From positions 438,577 to 502,576 of the forward strand of contig CAVQIX010000005.1 in the NCBI GenBank assembly GCA_963712765.1: DNA of 64,000 nt, read 5' to 3'. This document shows positions 42,591-50,772 of this stretch, piece by piece (within the stretch, counting starts at the first letter, position 1; every line of letters starts with the position of its first letter). Below the pieces are notes generated by a model that was not told the DNA's origin, searched no databases, and saw only the letters and a list, made by a program, of their open reading frames with translations. Origin of the DNA: CAXMST01 sp963712765. Lineage in GTDB: Bacteria; Actinomycetota; Thermoleophilia; Solirubrobacterales; 70-9. A program made the position numbers and the translations under genes.

Positions 42591-43502
42591 ATGAGCACCG
42601 AATCCCCCACCCCTCAGCGAACGCCCCCGGCGACCAACCGTAACGACGGTGCGGTCGCGATCCTCACCGACACGACCACCTACATGCCGCCGGAGTTGAT
42701 CGCGCGTCTCGGTGTCGAGGAGATCCCCCTCTATGTGGGCTGGGAGGGCGATCTGAAGCCGGAGGACACCTACGAGGACCTGGGCGAGTTCTACTCGCGG
42801 CTTCGCGACTCGCCGCAGCTCCCGACCACTTCACAGCCGTCCGTTGGCGACTTCACGCAGCGCTACGAGGCGCTGCTGGCCGCCGGCAAGGACGTCGTCT
42901 CGATCCACATCGCCGGCGGAATCTCCGGGACCTGTGACAGCGCCCGCGAAGCGGCCCGCACCGTTCTCGAGAAGCGCGGAGCGGACGGGGCGCGAATCGA
43001 GGTTGTCGATGCCGAGACCGGGGCCGGCGGCCTGGGCTGCGTGGTCGTCGCCGCGGCAGACGCCGCCAGGCGGGGAGCGTCGGCCGAGCAGGTGGTCGAG
43101 GCGGCGCGAGAGGCGCGGCGAACCCTCGACATCTGGTTCTGTCTCGACACCCTCGAGTACCTCCGCCGCGGAGGCCGGATCGGCGGGGCCCAGGCCTTGC
43201 TCGGCTCGGCGCTGAAGATCAAGCCGATTCTCACCTTCGGCACCGAGATCAGCCCCGTCGGCCGGGTCCGGACGAGATCGAAGGCGCTGGCGCGGATGGA
43301 GGAGTATCTGGTCGAACTGCGCGACCGCGGATCAACGGATTGGGTGATCCAGCACGCTCAGTCGCCCGAGGACGCCGAGCACCTCGTCGCGCGTGGCCGG
43401 GAACTGTTCGGCAGCGAGCCGTTGTTCTGTACCGAGGTCGGCCCGGTGCTGGGCACCCACCTGGGCTCGGGGATGCTGGTCGGCGGGATGACCAGGGCCT
43501 GA
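42591..43502 (+). CDS. DegV-family fatty-acid-binding protein
   Basis: 303 aa. AILTDTTTYMPPELIARLGV, then TTSQPSVGDF (fatty-acid headgroup loop), VSIHIAGGISGTCDSA, VDAETGAGGLG and DTLEYLRRGGRIGGAQALLG are DegV blocks. In fatty-acid kinase systems DegV/FakB binds the acyl chain for FakA; no FakA is here. 25 nt after the nucleotidyltransferase gene, probably the last gene of that operon. Confidence 0.93.
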   Translation: MSTESPTPQRTPPATNRNDGAVAILTDTTTYMPPELIARLGVEEIPLYVGWEGDLKPEDTYEDLGEFYSRLRDSPQLPTTSQPSVGDFTQRYEALLAAGKDVVSIHIAGGISGTCDSAREAARTVLEKRGADGARIEVVDAETGAGGLGCVVVAAADAARRGASAEQVVEAAREARRTLDIWFCLDTLEYLRRGGRIGGAQALLGSALKIKPILTFGTEISPVGRVRTRSKALARMEEYLVELRDRGSTDWVIQHAQSPEDAEHLVARGRELFGSEPLFCTEVGPVLGTHLGSGMLVGGMTRA

Positions 43503-43568
43503 TCGAAGCCGCTCCGCGCTGTGCTTCAGCTCGGGGCGTAGCCGTGGTGGACCAGCGGACCGCGCTGC

Positions 43569-44804
43569 TCAGACGACGGCCGATGCGAGCCGCTCCTCGG
43601 CCGCGGCGACCGCGGTCTCGGGGCGACCCGTTGAGGGCGATGCAACCCCCAGGAGCCGCTCGTAGAGCGAGAGCAGGCGCGGGGCCTGACGCTCCCAGCT
43701 GAACTCGGAGACGACGGCCTGCCGGCCCCGGCGGCCGAGCTCCGTCGCGCGATCCGGATCCCGGAGCAGCCCCTCGATCGCCGAGGCGACGGCCGCGGGA
43801 TCGCCGGTGTCGGCCACCACGCCACAGCCGTGACGCTCGACGATCTCGCGCCAGCCGGGGGCATCGGGAATCACGATCGGCAGGCCGGCGGCCATGTACT
43901 CGAAGAGCTTGTTCATCCGCCAGCCCTCGAAGGCGTTGAGACGGGGCTGCTCGACCACGACCCCGATCGTCGCCCTCGGAAGCTCGCGCAGGGCCTCGGC
44001 GCGCGGGAGTGCCCCGACCAGCTCGATCCGCTTCGCCCACGGCGCCGCCGCGACGCGGTCGGCGAGTGAATCGGGCCGGAGCTCGCCGACGATGCGTACC
44101 CGGGCCTCGAGGTCGGCCGGCAGCAGCCCCGCTGCCGCGAACAGGGTCTCGAAGCCACGATCCGGCCTCATCAAACCGAGGTAGAGGACCCGCGGCGGAC
44201 TCACGGGTGAGCGCACGATCGGGTGCGGGAACTCGCGCAGCAGGGGGAAGTTGTTGAGGACGATGGCCCGAGCGGACGGGAAGCGCTCGGCGAGCGCTTC
44301 GGAGGCGTAGACGACCGCGTCGAAGCGGCGTCGGGCCAGTGACTCGAGCGCGCCCAGCGCAGGCGGTTTGACGGTTCTGGCCAGCGGCCTGTGGGCGAGT
44401 TTCCCGTAGGCGTTGAGCCGATGATCCTCGTGCATGTCGTAGACCACCCGGGCGCCGCGGCGCTGGAGCGCCATGCCGAGGGGCACGAGATGCGGGTCGT
44501 GGAGGTGGTAGAGGTCCGCGTCGAGCTCGATCGCTGTTCGCAGTGCGCTCAGCTGCCGCCGCGGCTGCTCCCTCAGTCGCGCCCGCTCCGGCGAGTGCGA
44601 GATCGGGTGCAGGCTGAAGTCATCGGCGTCGGCGTCGCTGACTCCGCCGCAGAGCAGGTGCACGTCGTAGCCGGCTGCGGCGAGCGTCCGGCACTGCTTG
44701 TGGTGGATCCGTGTATCTGACGCCCGGTGGACAACGGTGATGTGGGCGACCCGCGGCGCAGTTTCACCGGCCCGCTCCAGCTCTCTGTCCAGATCCCGAC
44801 CCAT
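43569..44804 (-). CDS. Glycosyltransferase family 4
   Basis: 411 aa GT-B enzyme. N-terminal VAHITVVHRASDTRIHHKQC is typical of GT4 enzymes in exopolysaccharide loci; YHLHDPHLVPLGMAL, VVYDMHEDHRLNAYGKL; the C-terminal domain has VLYLGLMRPDRGFETLFAAA and EGWRMNKLFEYMAAGLPIVI (E-x7-E-like motif). Acceptor unknown. Convergent with the DegV gene. Confidence 0.88.
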   Translation of the reverse strand: MGRDLDRELERAGETAPRVAHITVVHRASDTRIHHKQCRTLAAAGYDVHLLCGGVSDADADDFSLHPISHSPERARLREQPRRQLSALRTAIELDADLYHLHDPHLVPLGMALQRRGARVVYDMHEDHRLNAYGKLAHRPLARTVKPPALGALESLARRRFDAVVYASEALAERFPSARAIVLNNFPLLREFPHPIVRSPVSPPRVLYLGLMRPDRGFETLFAAAGLLPADLEARVRIVGELRPDSLADRVAAAPWAKRIELVGALPRAEALRELPRATIGVVVEQPRLNAFEGWRMNKLFEYMAAGLPIVIPDAPGWREIVERHGCGVVADTGDPAAVASAIEGLLRDPDRATELGRRGRQAVVSEFSWERQAPRLLSLYERLLGVASPSTGRPETAVAAAEERLASAVV

Positions 44805-44834
44805 CAGGGCTGCGAGATTAGGCGCTGCCGGCGA

Positions 44835-45011
44835 TCAGGGCCCGGCCGACCCCGCCTCGGGCCGGGCCGGCTCCGTCAGCGGTTTGCCGGTGCGGCGCAG
44901 ATTTGCGAGGGCCGCGAGGACGACGAAGGCGGTAAGCAGGCCGAAGGCCCCTCGGTAGGACGCGACTCGACGACTACGTCGGAGCCACGCGCGCCAGCCC
45001 TGCTCGGTCAG
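44835..45011 (-). CDS. Possible 58-aa single-TM protein with CTG start after RskA
   Basis: Open frame with strong GC3 bias: TEQGWRAWLRRSRRVASYRG, helix AFGLLTAFVVLAALANL, then RRTGKPLTEPARPEAG. There is no ATG, GTG or TTG; a CTG at 45009-45011 overlaps the anti-sigma stop (CTGA). The amphipathic basic segment plus one helix fits a small membrane protein. It could also be an untranslated coincidence of base composition. Confidence 0.35.
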   Translation of the reverse strand: MTEQGWRAWLRRSRRVASYRGAFGLLTAFVVLAALANLRRTGKPLTEPARPEAGSAGP

Positions 45012-45712
45012 GTGGTGGCGCGGAGGATCGAGCGGCCCGAGTGCGAGGAATCACCGTCGTCGCGCTCGATCGAGAGGTCGATGAATTGGAACTGCGAAGG
45101 ATCGACGGGGAGCGGCACCCTGACCTTCGCGGAGCCGTTCTCATCGACCCTGAACGACCCCAGAGAGATGAGGTCGTCGGGCGAGTCGAGCAGCCAGAGC
45201 TCATAGAACTCGTCCGGATCGTCGAGCGGTGCGCCGGAGATGTCGACCTCGACCTCACTACCGGATGCGCCGACGAGCGCCGATCCGGAGGCGCCCTCAC
45301 CTTGCGGTCCGACCGGCTCCAGGGCGAGGGTCTGCGCCGGCTCGAGCGGCTCATCGCCGGCGAGCAGGAGCCCACCGCCGAGACCTACCACGAGCAGAGC
45401 CATCGATGCCAGAGCGACGCCGAGCCTCGGCATCGTCAACCGGCCTCGCCACCAGCGGCGCGGCGCGAGACGCGCGGGCTCGCGTGCAGCGGTCTCCGAC
45501 TCGGCGCCGGCGCCGTGCAGGTCCAGCGGCGGCGGATCGGGCCGATCCCAGGCCTCGGCTGGAAGAGCCTCGAGGTGTGTAACAGCGGGACGAAGTCGCT
45601 CGACCTCGGCGCGGAACGCCGGGTCCTCGCTCATCAGGCGCTCGGCTTCTGCGAGCTCATCCCCGGAGAGCTCTCCGAGTAGGTGGTCGGCGATGTCGAT
45701 TCGCTGCTTCAC
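45008..45712 (-). CDS. Anti-sigma factor, RskA family
   Basis: 234 aa. Cytosolic anti-sigma domain with DIADHLLGELSGDELAEAER, one TM helix (LGVALASMALLVVGLGGGLL, about 95-118) and an RskA C-terminal beta domain outside (LAGDEPLEPAQTLAL, YELWLLDSPDDLISLGSFRV). It holds the cognate ECF sigma factor at the membrane until proteolysis. The GTG start (45710-45712) overlaps the sigma stop as GTGA, the usual sigma/anti-sigma coupling. Confidence 0.93.
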   Translation of the reverse strand: MKQRIDIADHLLGELSGDELAEAERLMSEDPAFRAEVERLRPAVTHLEALPAEAWDRPDPPPLDLHGAGAESETAAREPARLAPRRWWRGRLTMPRLGVALASMALLVVGLGGGLLLAGDEPLEPAQTLALEPVGPQGEGASGSALVGASGSEVEVDISGAPLDDPDEFYELWLLDSPDDLISLGSFRVDENGSAKVRVPLPVDPSQFQFIDLSIERDDGDSSHSGRSILRATT

Positions 45713-46344
45713 GCTTCCTCGCTCTCGATCAGGCTGCGCATCCGATCCAGCGCTTGGACCATTCGCATCTTCACCGTGCCGAGCGGAATACCGGTCCGAT
45801 CGGCGATCTCGCGCTGACTCAGACCTCCATAGAAGCGCAGCCGCAGCATCTCCGCCTCATCGGCCGGAACCCGCCGGAGCAGATCTGCGACCTGCCAGCG
45901 CTCGATCAGATCCGTCGTCGGCTCGGACTGCTCACGCAGATCGACGAGCTCGATCGCCCGACTCGGCTCGTGCGGCTCGGGGTGGGAGCGACGCTGCTGG
46001 TCGGTGGCCCGAGAGCGCGCGATCATCATCACCCAGGTGAAGAGCCCGGCGCGTGCCGGATCGTAATCGGCGGCCCTCTTCCACAGCTCCGCGAAGGTCT
46101 GCTGGAGCACGTCCTCGGCCGTGGCTCGATCGCCAAGCCGCGAGACCAGGTAGGAGAACACCGTGCCCGCGTAGCGTTCGTAGAGCAGCTCGACGGCTGA
46201 TTCCTCGCCCCTGCGGAGAGCCGCGATCAGACTCTGATCTCGGTCGCGCTCACGCTCAACTTGTTTCGTTGCCTTCTCCATCCGCAAGGCGATCGGGAAG
46301 ATTCCGATTCCGGTCGCATAGGAGAGGGTAGCCGCGTGTGACAT
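45709..46344 (-). CDS. ECF sigma factor (SigK-like)
   Basis: 211 aa. Region 2: LYERYAGTVFSYLVSRLGDR and AEDVLQQTFAELWKRAADYD; region 4: LRLRFYGGLSQREIADRTGI and GTVKMRMVQALDRM. It directs RNA polymerase to stress-type promoters when released from the RskA protein encoded next. The ATG at 46342-46344 has AGGA at 7-nt spacing; a shorter form from 46281 (MEKATKQVERERD) is also possible and closer to the usual ECF length. Confidence 0.94.
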   Translation of the reverse strand: MSHAATLSYATGIGIFPIALRMEKATKQVERERDRDQSLIAALRRGEESAVELLYERYAGTVFSYLVSRLGDRATAEDVLQQTFAELWKRAADYDPARAGLFTWVMMIARSRATDQQRRSHPEPHEPSRAIELVDLREQSEPTTDLIERWQVADLLRRVPADEAEMLRLRFYGGLSQREIADRTGIPLGTVKMRMVQALDRMRSLIESEEA

Positions 46345-46615
46345 CTGTTTCCTGTTGAAGCTTGGGTTTCGCACAGAGAAGATTGCATCTACAAATACGC
46401 GGTGGGGTATCCGAGCGGTTGGATTTTGCCTTCAGGCCTTGGCTCAGGAGTTCCCAACCGGTCGCGGATGCTGAACCTGAACACCAACGGGGCCATCGAC
46501 GCCCAGCCCGAGGTGGTGCAGCTCGCACCTGAGGTCGACGCGACTCTGGCCCTCGACCAGGGCGCCGTCGACGCGCTCACATCGCTGGGCAGCAAGATCC
46601 GCCGCTCGGGCGGGA

Positions 46616-47503
46616 TCAGAGCGCGCGCGCCCACTCGGCGATCAGCCGGCCGATCTCCGCGCCCGAGTCCTCCTGTATGAAGTGTGCGCCGGGCACCCGC
46701 ACCTCGCGCTGGTTCGGCCAGGCACGGCAGAACTCGCGCTGAGAGCCAATCAGGATCGCCCCCGGGTCGGCGTCGATGAAGAGCTTCGGCAGATCCGATT
46801 CCGACAGCCACTTCCCGTAGGCGTCGACGACGTCGATCACCTCAGCCGGCTCCCCCTCGATCGGCAGCTCACGCGGCCACCTCAGGGTCGGGCGCCGCGA
46901 CTCGCCCCCCTCGACAAAGGGGCGCCGGTACTCCTCCATCTCCTCAGACGTGAGCTCGCGCAGGATCGAGCTCGGCAAGACCCCCTCGATGAACAGGTTC
47001 TTCTCGAGAATCAGCTCCTCCCCGGCTTCCGAACGGAATCCCTGGAAGATCTGCCGGGCCCCCTCCGGCCACTCCTCCCAACTCACCTCCCTGACGATCG
47101 CCTCCATATAGGCGATGCCGGCGACCCGATCCGTATTGCGCCGGGCCCAGTCGAAGCCGAGCGCCGAGCCCCAGTCGTGAACCACGAGGATCACCCGCTC
47201 ATCAGGCACGACCTTCTCCAGCAGTGCGTCGAGATAACGGCGATGCTCACGGAAGCCAAAGGAATCCGGGCCGGCGTCCGGCGGTCGGTCGGAGTCGCCC
47301 ATGCCGATCAGGTCGGGCGCAACGCATCGAGCCAGGGGCCGGAGCTGCTCGATCACCTCGCGCCAGAGGAACGAGGAGGTGGGGTTGCCGTGCAGCAGGA
47401 CGAACGCAGGCAAGCCCTCCCCCTCGTCGATCAGCGCCATCTCGATTCCCTCGACCCCAATCCGGCGCTTGCGGCTCCGGAACCTCTCGGGCGGTGAGCT
47501 CAT
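46616..47503 (-). CDS. Haloalkane dehalogenase, subfamily HLD-II (DhaA/LinB-like)
   Basis: 295 aa. Catalytic pentad: Asp110 and Trp111 in LVVHDWGSALGFDWA, Glu134 in AYMEAIVRE, His274 in GAHFIQEDS, halide-binding Asn40 in LLHGNPTSSFLW. Having Glu after strand 6 places it in HLD-II. It hydrolyses haloalkanes to alcohols; natural substrates of most such enzymes are unknown. No signal peptide. A 271-nt stretch without a supported gene (46345-46615) follows toward the sigma factor. Confidence 0.92.
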   Translation of the reverse strand: MSSPPERFRSRKRRIGVEGIEMALIDEGEGLPAFVLLHGNPTSSFLWREVIEQLRPLARCVAPDLIGMGDSDRPPDAGPDSFGFREHRRYLDALLEKVVPDERVILVVHDWGSALGFDWARRNTDRVAGIAYMEAIVREVSWEEWPEGARQIFQGFRSEAGEELILEKNLFIEGVLPSSILRELTSEEMEEYRRPFVEGGESRRPTLRWPRELPIEGEPAEVIDVVDAYGKWLSESDLPKLFIDADPGAILIGSQREFCRAWPNQREVRVPGAHFIQEDSGAEIGRLIAEWARAL

Positions 47504-47519
47504 GGGAGGACCTGGGCCG

Positions 47520-48413
47520 CTACGCGGGATTGACAGCGGTCGCGATCCAGACGGATCCGCGGCCGACTATGGAGCCGTCGGATTGCTCCCAGCCGCAGTC
47601 CCTGTAGTGCCTGGCGAGGGCCTCGGCGATCTCGGGCCGACGGGCCTCGCCGTCGTCGCCGCAGAGACGGATCAGCTCCGCGCCCGGTCCGATCGCCAGA
47701 AGGGCTTCGACCGCCTCATCCATGTCCTCGCCGATGTAGTAGTCGAAGTCGCGTCGGCTCAGCTCTGCCCGCTCGAAGCCCGAAGCCTCGAGGATGCCGC
47801 GGAGGGTGTCGGGGTTGCCAAGCGAGAAGGGCCCCGGTCCGCAGGTGTCGACCTCGTACTCTTCGGGCCGGGAGAGGAAGCGCCGGACGACCCGCTCGGT
47901 CTCGGACCAAATCGGGCTCTCGGCCTTGCGGCACCAGCAGAGCTCGTTCAGCACCCCGCCCGGCTTCAGCGCGGCGCGAATGGCGCGCATCGCAGGGACC
48001 GGCGCGGCGAAGAACTGGGTGCCCATGCGTGAGAAGGCGTAGTCGAAGGTGGGGTCCCATTCCGCCGTCTGCGCGTCGGAGATCTCGAATTCGACGTTGC
48101 CGATCCCGGCCTCCGCGGCCTCCCGGCGAGCGTCCTCGACGAAGTGCGGGGAGGAGTCGGTGCCGAGCACGAATCCACGCGGCCCGACGAGGCCTGCCAT
48201 GCGCTGCGTCGTCTCCCCGAACCCGCAGCCGATGTCGATACAACGCTCGCCCTCACGCGGTGCAGCGATCGCGAAGGCGTCCTCGGTGACCTCACCCAGC
48301 GCTCCGACGAACACCTGGCGGTTCTTCTTCCAGCGTTCGTACAGGACCGTGTCCCAGGCACGCACGGCCTCCTCATTCGCAGCTGCTGTGGCGCCCGCCT
48401 GTGCTTGAGTCAT
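47520..48413 (-). CDS. UbiE-like class I SAM methyltransferase
   Basis: 297 aa. RCIDIGCGFGETTQRMAGLV is motif I, GTDSSPHFVEDARREA the acidic loop, DYAFSRMGTQFF and IRAALKPGGVLNELCW motifs II and III. Substrate unknown. Starts ATG 48411-48413 and ends 17 nt before the dehalogenase start, so the two form a likely operon. Confidence 0.88.
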   Translation of the reverse strand: MTQAQAGATAAANEEAVRAWDTVLYERWKKNRQVFVGALGEVTEDAFAIAAPREGERCIDIGCGFGETTQRMAGLVGPRGFVLGTDSSPHFVEDARREAAEAGIGNVEFEISDAQTAEWDPTFDYAFSRMGTQFFAAPVPAMRAIRAALKPGGVLNELCWCRKAESPIWSETERVVRRFLSRPEEYEVDTCGPGPFSLGNPDTLRGILEASGFERAELSRRDFDYYIGEDMDEAVEALLAIGPGAELIRLCGDDGEARRPEIAEALARHYRDCGWEQSDGSIVGRGSVWIATAVNPA

Positions 48414-48578
48414 TCAGCACGATCGTACTACGCCGCCGGCCCGCTCGGTAACCGCGACCTTGAGGGGGTGTGCATCCGCCGGTGGGGGATTCCTCCGCAG
48501 GAAGAGCTGGTCCGCCCCGCCTAGGGCGAGCGGCTCAGCGGCTCTGGAGCCCCTGTCCACGATGTCCGGCTCCCCGCT

Positions 48579-49265
48579 CTACCAGCTGCCGTCCTCGCCG
48601 GGCTCGAGGCCGGCGTGGATCGCCTCGAGCGCGGCGGCGCGAACCCGAAGCTTGGTGCCAAGGTGCGCCTCCTCGTTGACGGCGACCATCGTCGCGACGG
48701 CATCGGCTGTCGCCGCGTGGAGCTGTTCGGGACCGACCACCCGGTCCAGGAATCCCGCGGCGAGAGCGTCGTCGGGACAGAGCAGCTCACCGGACAGCGT
48801 CGCCCGATCGTGCCACCCCCGCGCGAGACGATGGCCAGCCAGGGCGATCCCGAACCGGGGAATCGTCAGACCGATCACGACCTCGTTGAGGCCGATTCGG
48901 AAGTCCCCCGCCGTGCCGATCCTCAGGTCGGAGGCGAGCAGAACGAAGCCGCCCATCGCGATCCCGTGTCCGGTACAGACGGAGATCACCGGCCGCGGGA
49001 AGGAGAACAGACGCTCGGCAAGCTGGGCGCCCAGCCCAAGCATCTCATTCGTTCGCTCCCCGATCGACTTCAGGTCGAAACCGGCCGAGAACACGCCCTC
49101 GCGGCCCCGGATGACCACGATGCTCCGCTCCTGCTCGGCCTGATCGAGCGCCGAGTGCAGCTTCTCGAGCATCGGGATCGAGAAAGCGTTGACGCGGCCG
49201 TCGTCGAGACTGATCGTGCGAACGCCGTCCTCGAGATCGCTCGTCAGCAGCTCGCCTTGGCTCAT
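48579..49265 (-). CDS. Enoyl-CoA hydratase/isomerase (crotonase) family
   Basis: 228 aa. Oxyanion-hole segments REGVFSAGFDLKSIGER and GHGIAMGGFVLLASDLRIG. The catalytic Glu of canonical hydratases (E144/E164) is only partly matched (FRIGLNEVVIGLTIP retains one), so hydratase, isomerase or hydrolase activity remains open. Beta-oxidation or amino-acid degradation is likely. Monocistronic. Confidence 0.87.
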   Translation of the reverse strand: MSQGELLTSDLEDGVRTISLDDGRVNAFSIPMLEKLHSALDQAEQERSIVVIRGREGVFSAGFDLKSIGERTNEMLGLGAQLAERLFSFPRPVISVCTGHGIAMGGFVLLASDLRIGTAGDFRIGLNEVVIGLTIPRFGIALAGHRLARGWHDRATLSGELLCPDDALAAGFLDRVVGPEQLHAATADAVATMVAVNEEAHLGTKLRVRAAALEAIHAGLEPGEDGSW

Positions 49266-49352
49266 CCCTCCACCCTACTGCCGACCATCGATTCCGGTCG
49301 CAGACCCTCGAGCAAACTCGGCCTGAAGTCCTGGCGATCGATCGCGGAGCTG

Positions 49353-50327
49353 TCAGCCCGGCGGGGGGGTCGACGGGTCGACCCGTGGGATCCGGACCCC
49401 GCGGCGGCGCTCCCACCACGCCCAGGCGCCCATCACCGCGCCGGCGTAGGCCCAGCCCAGCAGGATGTCGAAGACGTAGTGCTCGCCGGTCGCGACCAGG
49501 GTCAGCGCCATCGCCAGCGGGTACAGCGCGATCAGCGGTCGGAGAGCCGGGCGCACACGGCTCCAGAGGAACATCGCCACCAGAGCGGTGAAGCCGGCGT
49601 GCAGCGAGGGCACCGCGGCGACCAGGTTGACGCTCTCCTGGCCCTTCGAGAAGAGACCCGCCGTCCCGACGCCGAGGCTGCTGAAACCCTCCGAGGTGCT
49701 TCGCCCGACCCCGTCGAGCAGGCCCTCCTGCCCCGCCATCCAGGGTGGAGCGGCGGGAAAGACGATGTAGGTCGCGAGGCCGGCGAGGGCGAGGGTCACC
49801 AGCCGCCGGGTGAAGCGGAGGAAGGCGATCCGCTCGCGAGCCCAGAGTACGCCCGCGACCGCGAAGGGGACGATGAAGTACGAGGTGTAGACGATCGAGA
49901 AGGCGACGTCCCACCAGTGGAGGACGCCAGGGTCGTAGAGACGGGCCTGGAGCCACTCGGTGGGCGTCTGGCCGGCGAAGAGGAAACGATCGAAGTCGAT
50001 CATCGCCTCACGCTGGACCTCGAACCCGAGCGTATCGGCGGCGCCGCGCGTGAGGTCGTATGCAGCCAGCACGACCACGATCGGCAACCAGTCGAGGGCG
50101 ATCTGAAGGATCTGCCGCGGGTGGCGGCCGATCGAGAAGCAGGCGAGCGCGCCGCAGGTCCAGATGATCACCAGCTCGCGCTGGACGGGGATCCCGTAGC
50201 GGAAGCTCCACAGTCCAAGGGCAGCGAAATAGAGGGCCAGCGCGCTGCGGCGCACCAGGGGCCAGTGCGCGAAGCCGAAGCCGGCCCGCTGTTCGACCCC
50301 GACCCGTGCGTACTCAGTCGCGTTCAC
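49353..50327 (-). CDS. PAP2-family membrane phosphatase/IPC synthase-like
   Basis: 324 aa, about six helices. Signature: VAAVPSLHAGFTALVAMFLW (C2-type PSxH) and TGEHYVFDILLGWAYAG (C3, H-x-x-x-D). The first PAP2 motif (KxxxxxxRP) is not obvious, as in the PAP2_3/inositol-phosphorylceramide-synthase subgroup. Acts on a lipid phosphate at the outer membrane face; substrate unknown. Confidence 0.85.
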   Translation of the reverse strand: MNATEYARVGVEQRAGFGFAHWPLVRRSALALYFAALGLWSFRYGIPVQRELVIIWTCGALACFSIGRHPRQILQIALDWLPIVVVLAAYDLTRGAADTLGFEVQREAMIDFDRFLFAGQTPTEWLQARLYDPGVLHWWDVAFSIVYTSYFIVPFAVAGVLWARERIAFLRFTRRLVTLALAGLATYIVFPAAPPWMAGQEGLLDGVGRSTSEGFSSLGVGTAGLFSKGQESVNLVAAVPSLHAGFTALVAMFLWSRVRPALRPLIALYPLAMALTLVATGEHYVFDILLGWAYAGAVMGAWAWWERRRGVRIPRVDPSTPPPG

Positions 50328-50376
50328 GGACGTACCGTAAGCCGAATCCCCGACGAGGTGCGTGCTCGCCCCTGGC

Positions 50377-50682
50377 TCAAGTCCCGCTGCTCCGCTTCTC
50401 GCCGTCCTTGGTCGCCTCTGCGGAGCTCGGCTTGCCGCCGCCGGTGACCGCCTCCCGCAACTCCCGCGCCTCCCTCACTCCCTCGCCGGCGCTGCGCGCG
50501 ATCCCTTCGGTATCGGTTCCCTCGGCCTTGCTCGAAGCCGTCGCCGCGAGCTCCCTGGCCCTCTCACGACCCTGGCGCACACCCTTTCCGGCGGAGCGCC
50601 CCAGGGCCGGCAGCATCCGGTAGCCGCCGAACACCAGGAGCACGATCACAAGCACGATCAGGACCTCGAGCGGGCCGATCAT
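50377..50682 (-). CDS. tatA: Twin-arginine translocase subunit TatA
   Basis: 101 aa. N-terminal helix IGPLEVLIVLVIVLLVFG with the FG hinge, then the amphipathic helix YRMLPALGRSAGKGVRQGR, the standard TatA/E layout, and an acidic-basic tail. TatB-like function cannot be excluded. TatB/TatC genes are not in this window, as is common for orphan tatA in this phylum. Start ATG 50680-50682. Confidence 0.9.
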   Translation of the reverse strand: MIGPLEVLIVLVIVLLVFGGYRMLPALGRSAGKGVRQGRERARELAATASSKAEGTDTEGIARSAGEGVREARELREAVTGGGKPSSAEATKDGEKRSSGT

Positions 50683-50772
50683 CTGCGCAACCTGGGCTCA
50701 AGCACCATCCATGTCAATGTAGCGACCGCGCTGTTCACGTCCGAGGTCGCCCGGAGCCCGGAGCACCGTCCC

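Noticed and set aside
46345..46615. Possible tRNA-like fold near 46400 and a 71-aa plus-strand frame from 46468
   Set aside because: The GGGGTATCCGAGCGG segment resembles a D-arm but no acceptor or T-arm pairs with it. The frame has good GC3 but no ribosome binding site, no family and runs into the dehalogenase gene's antisense strand.
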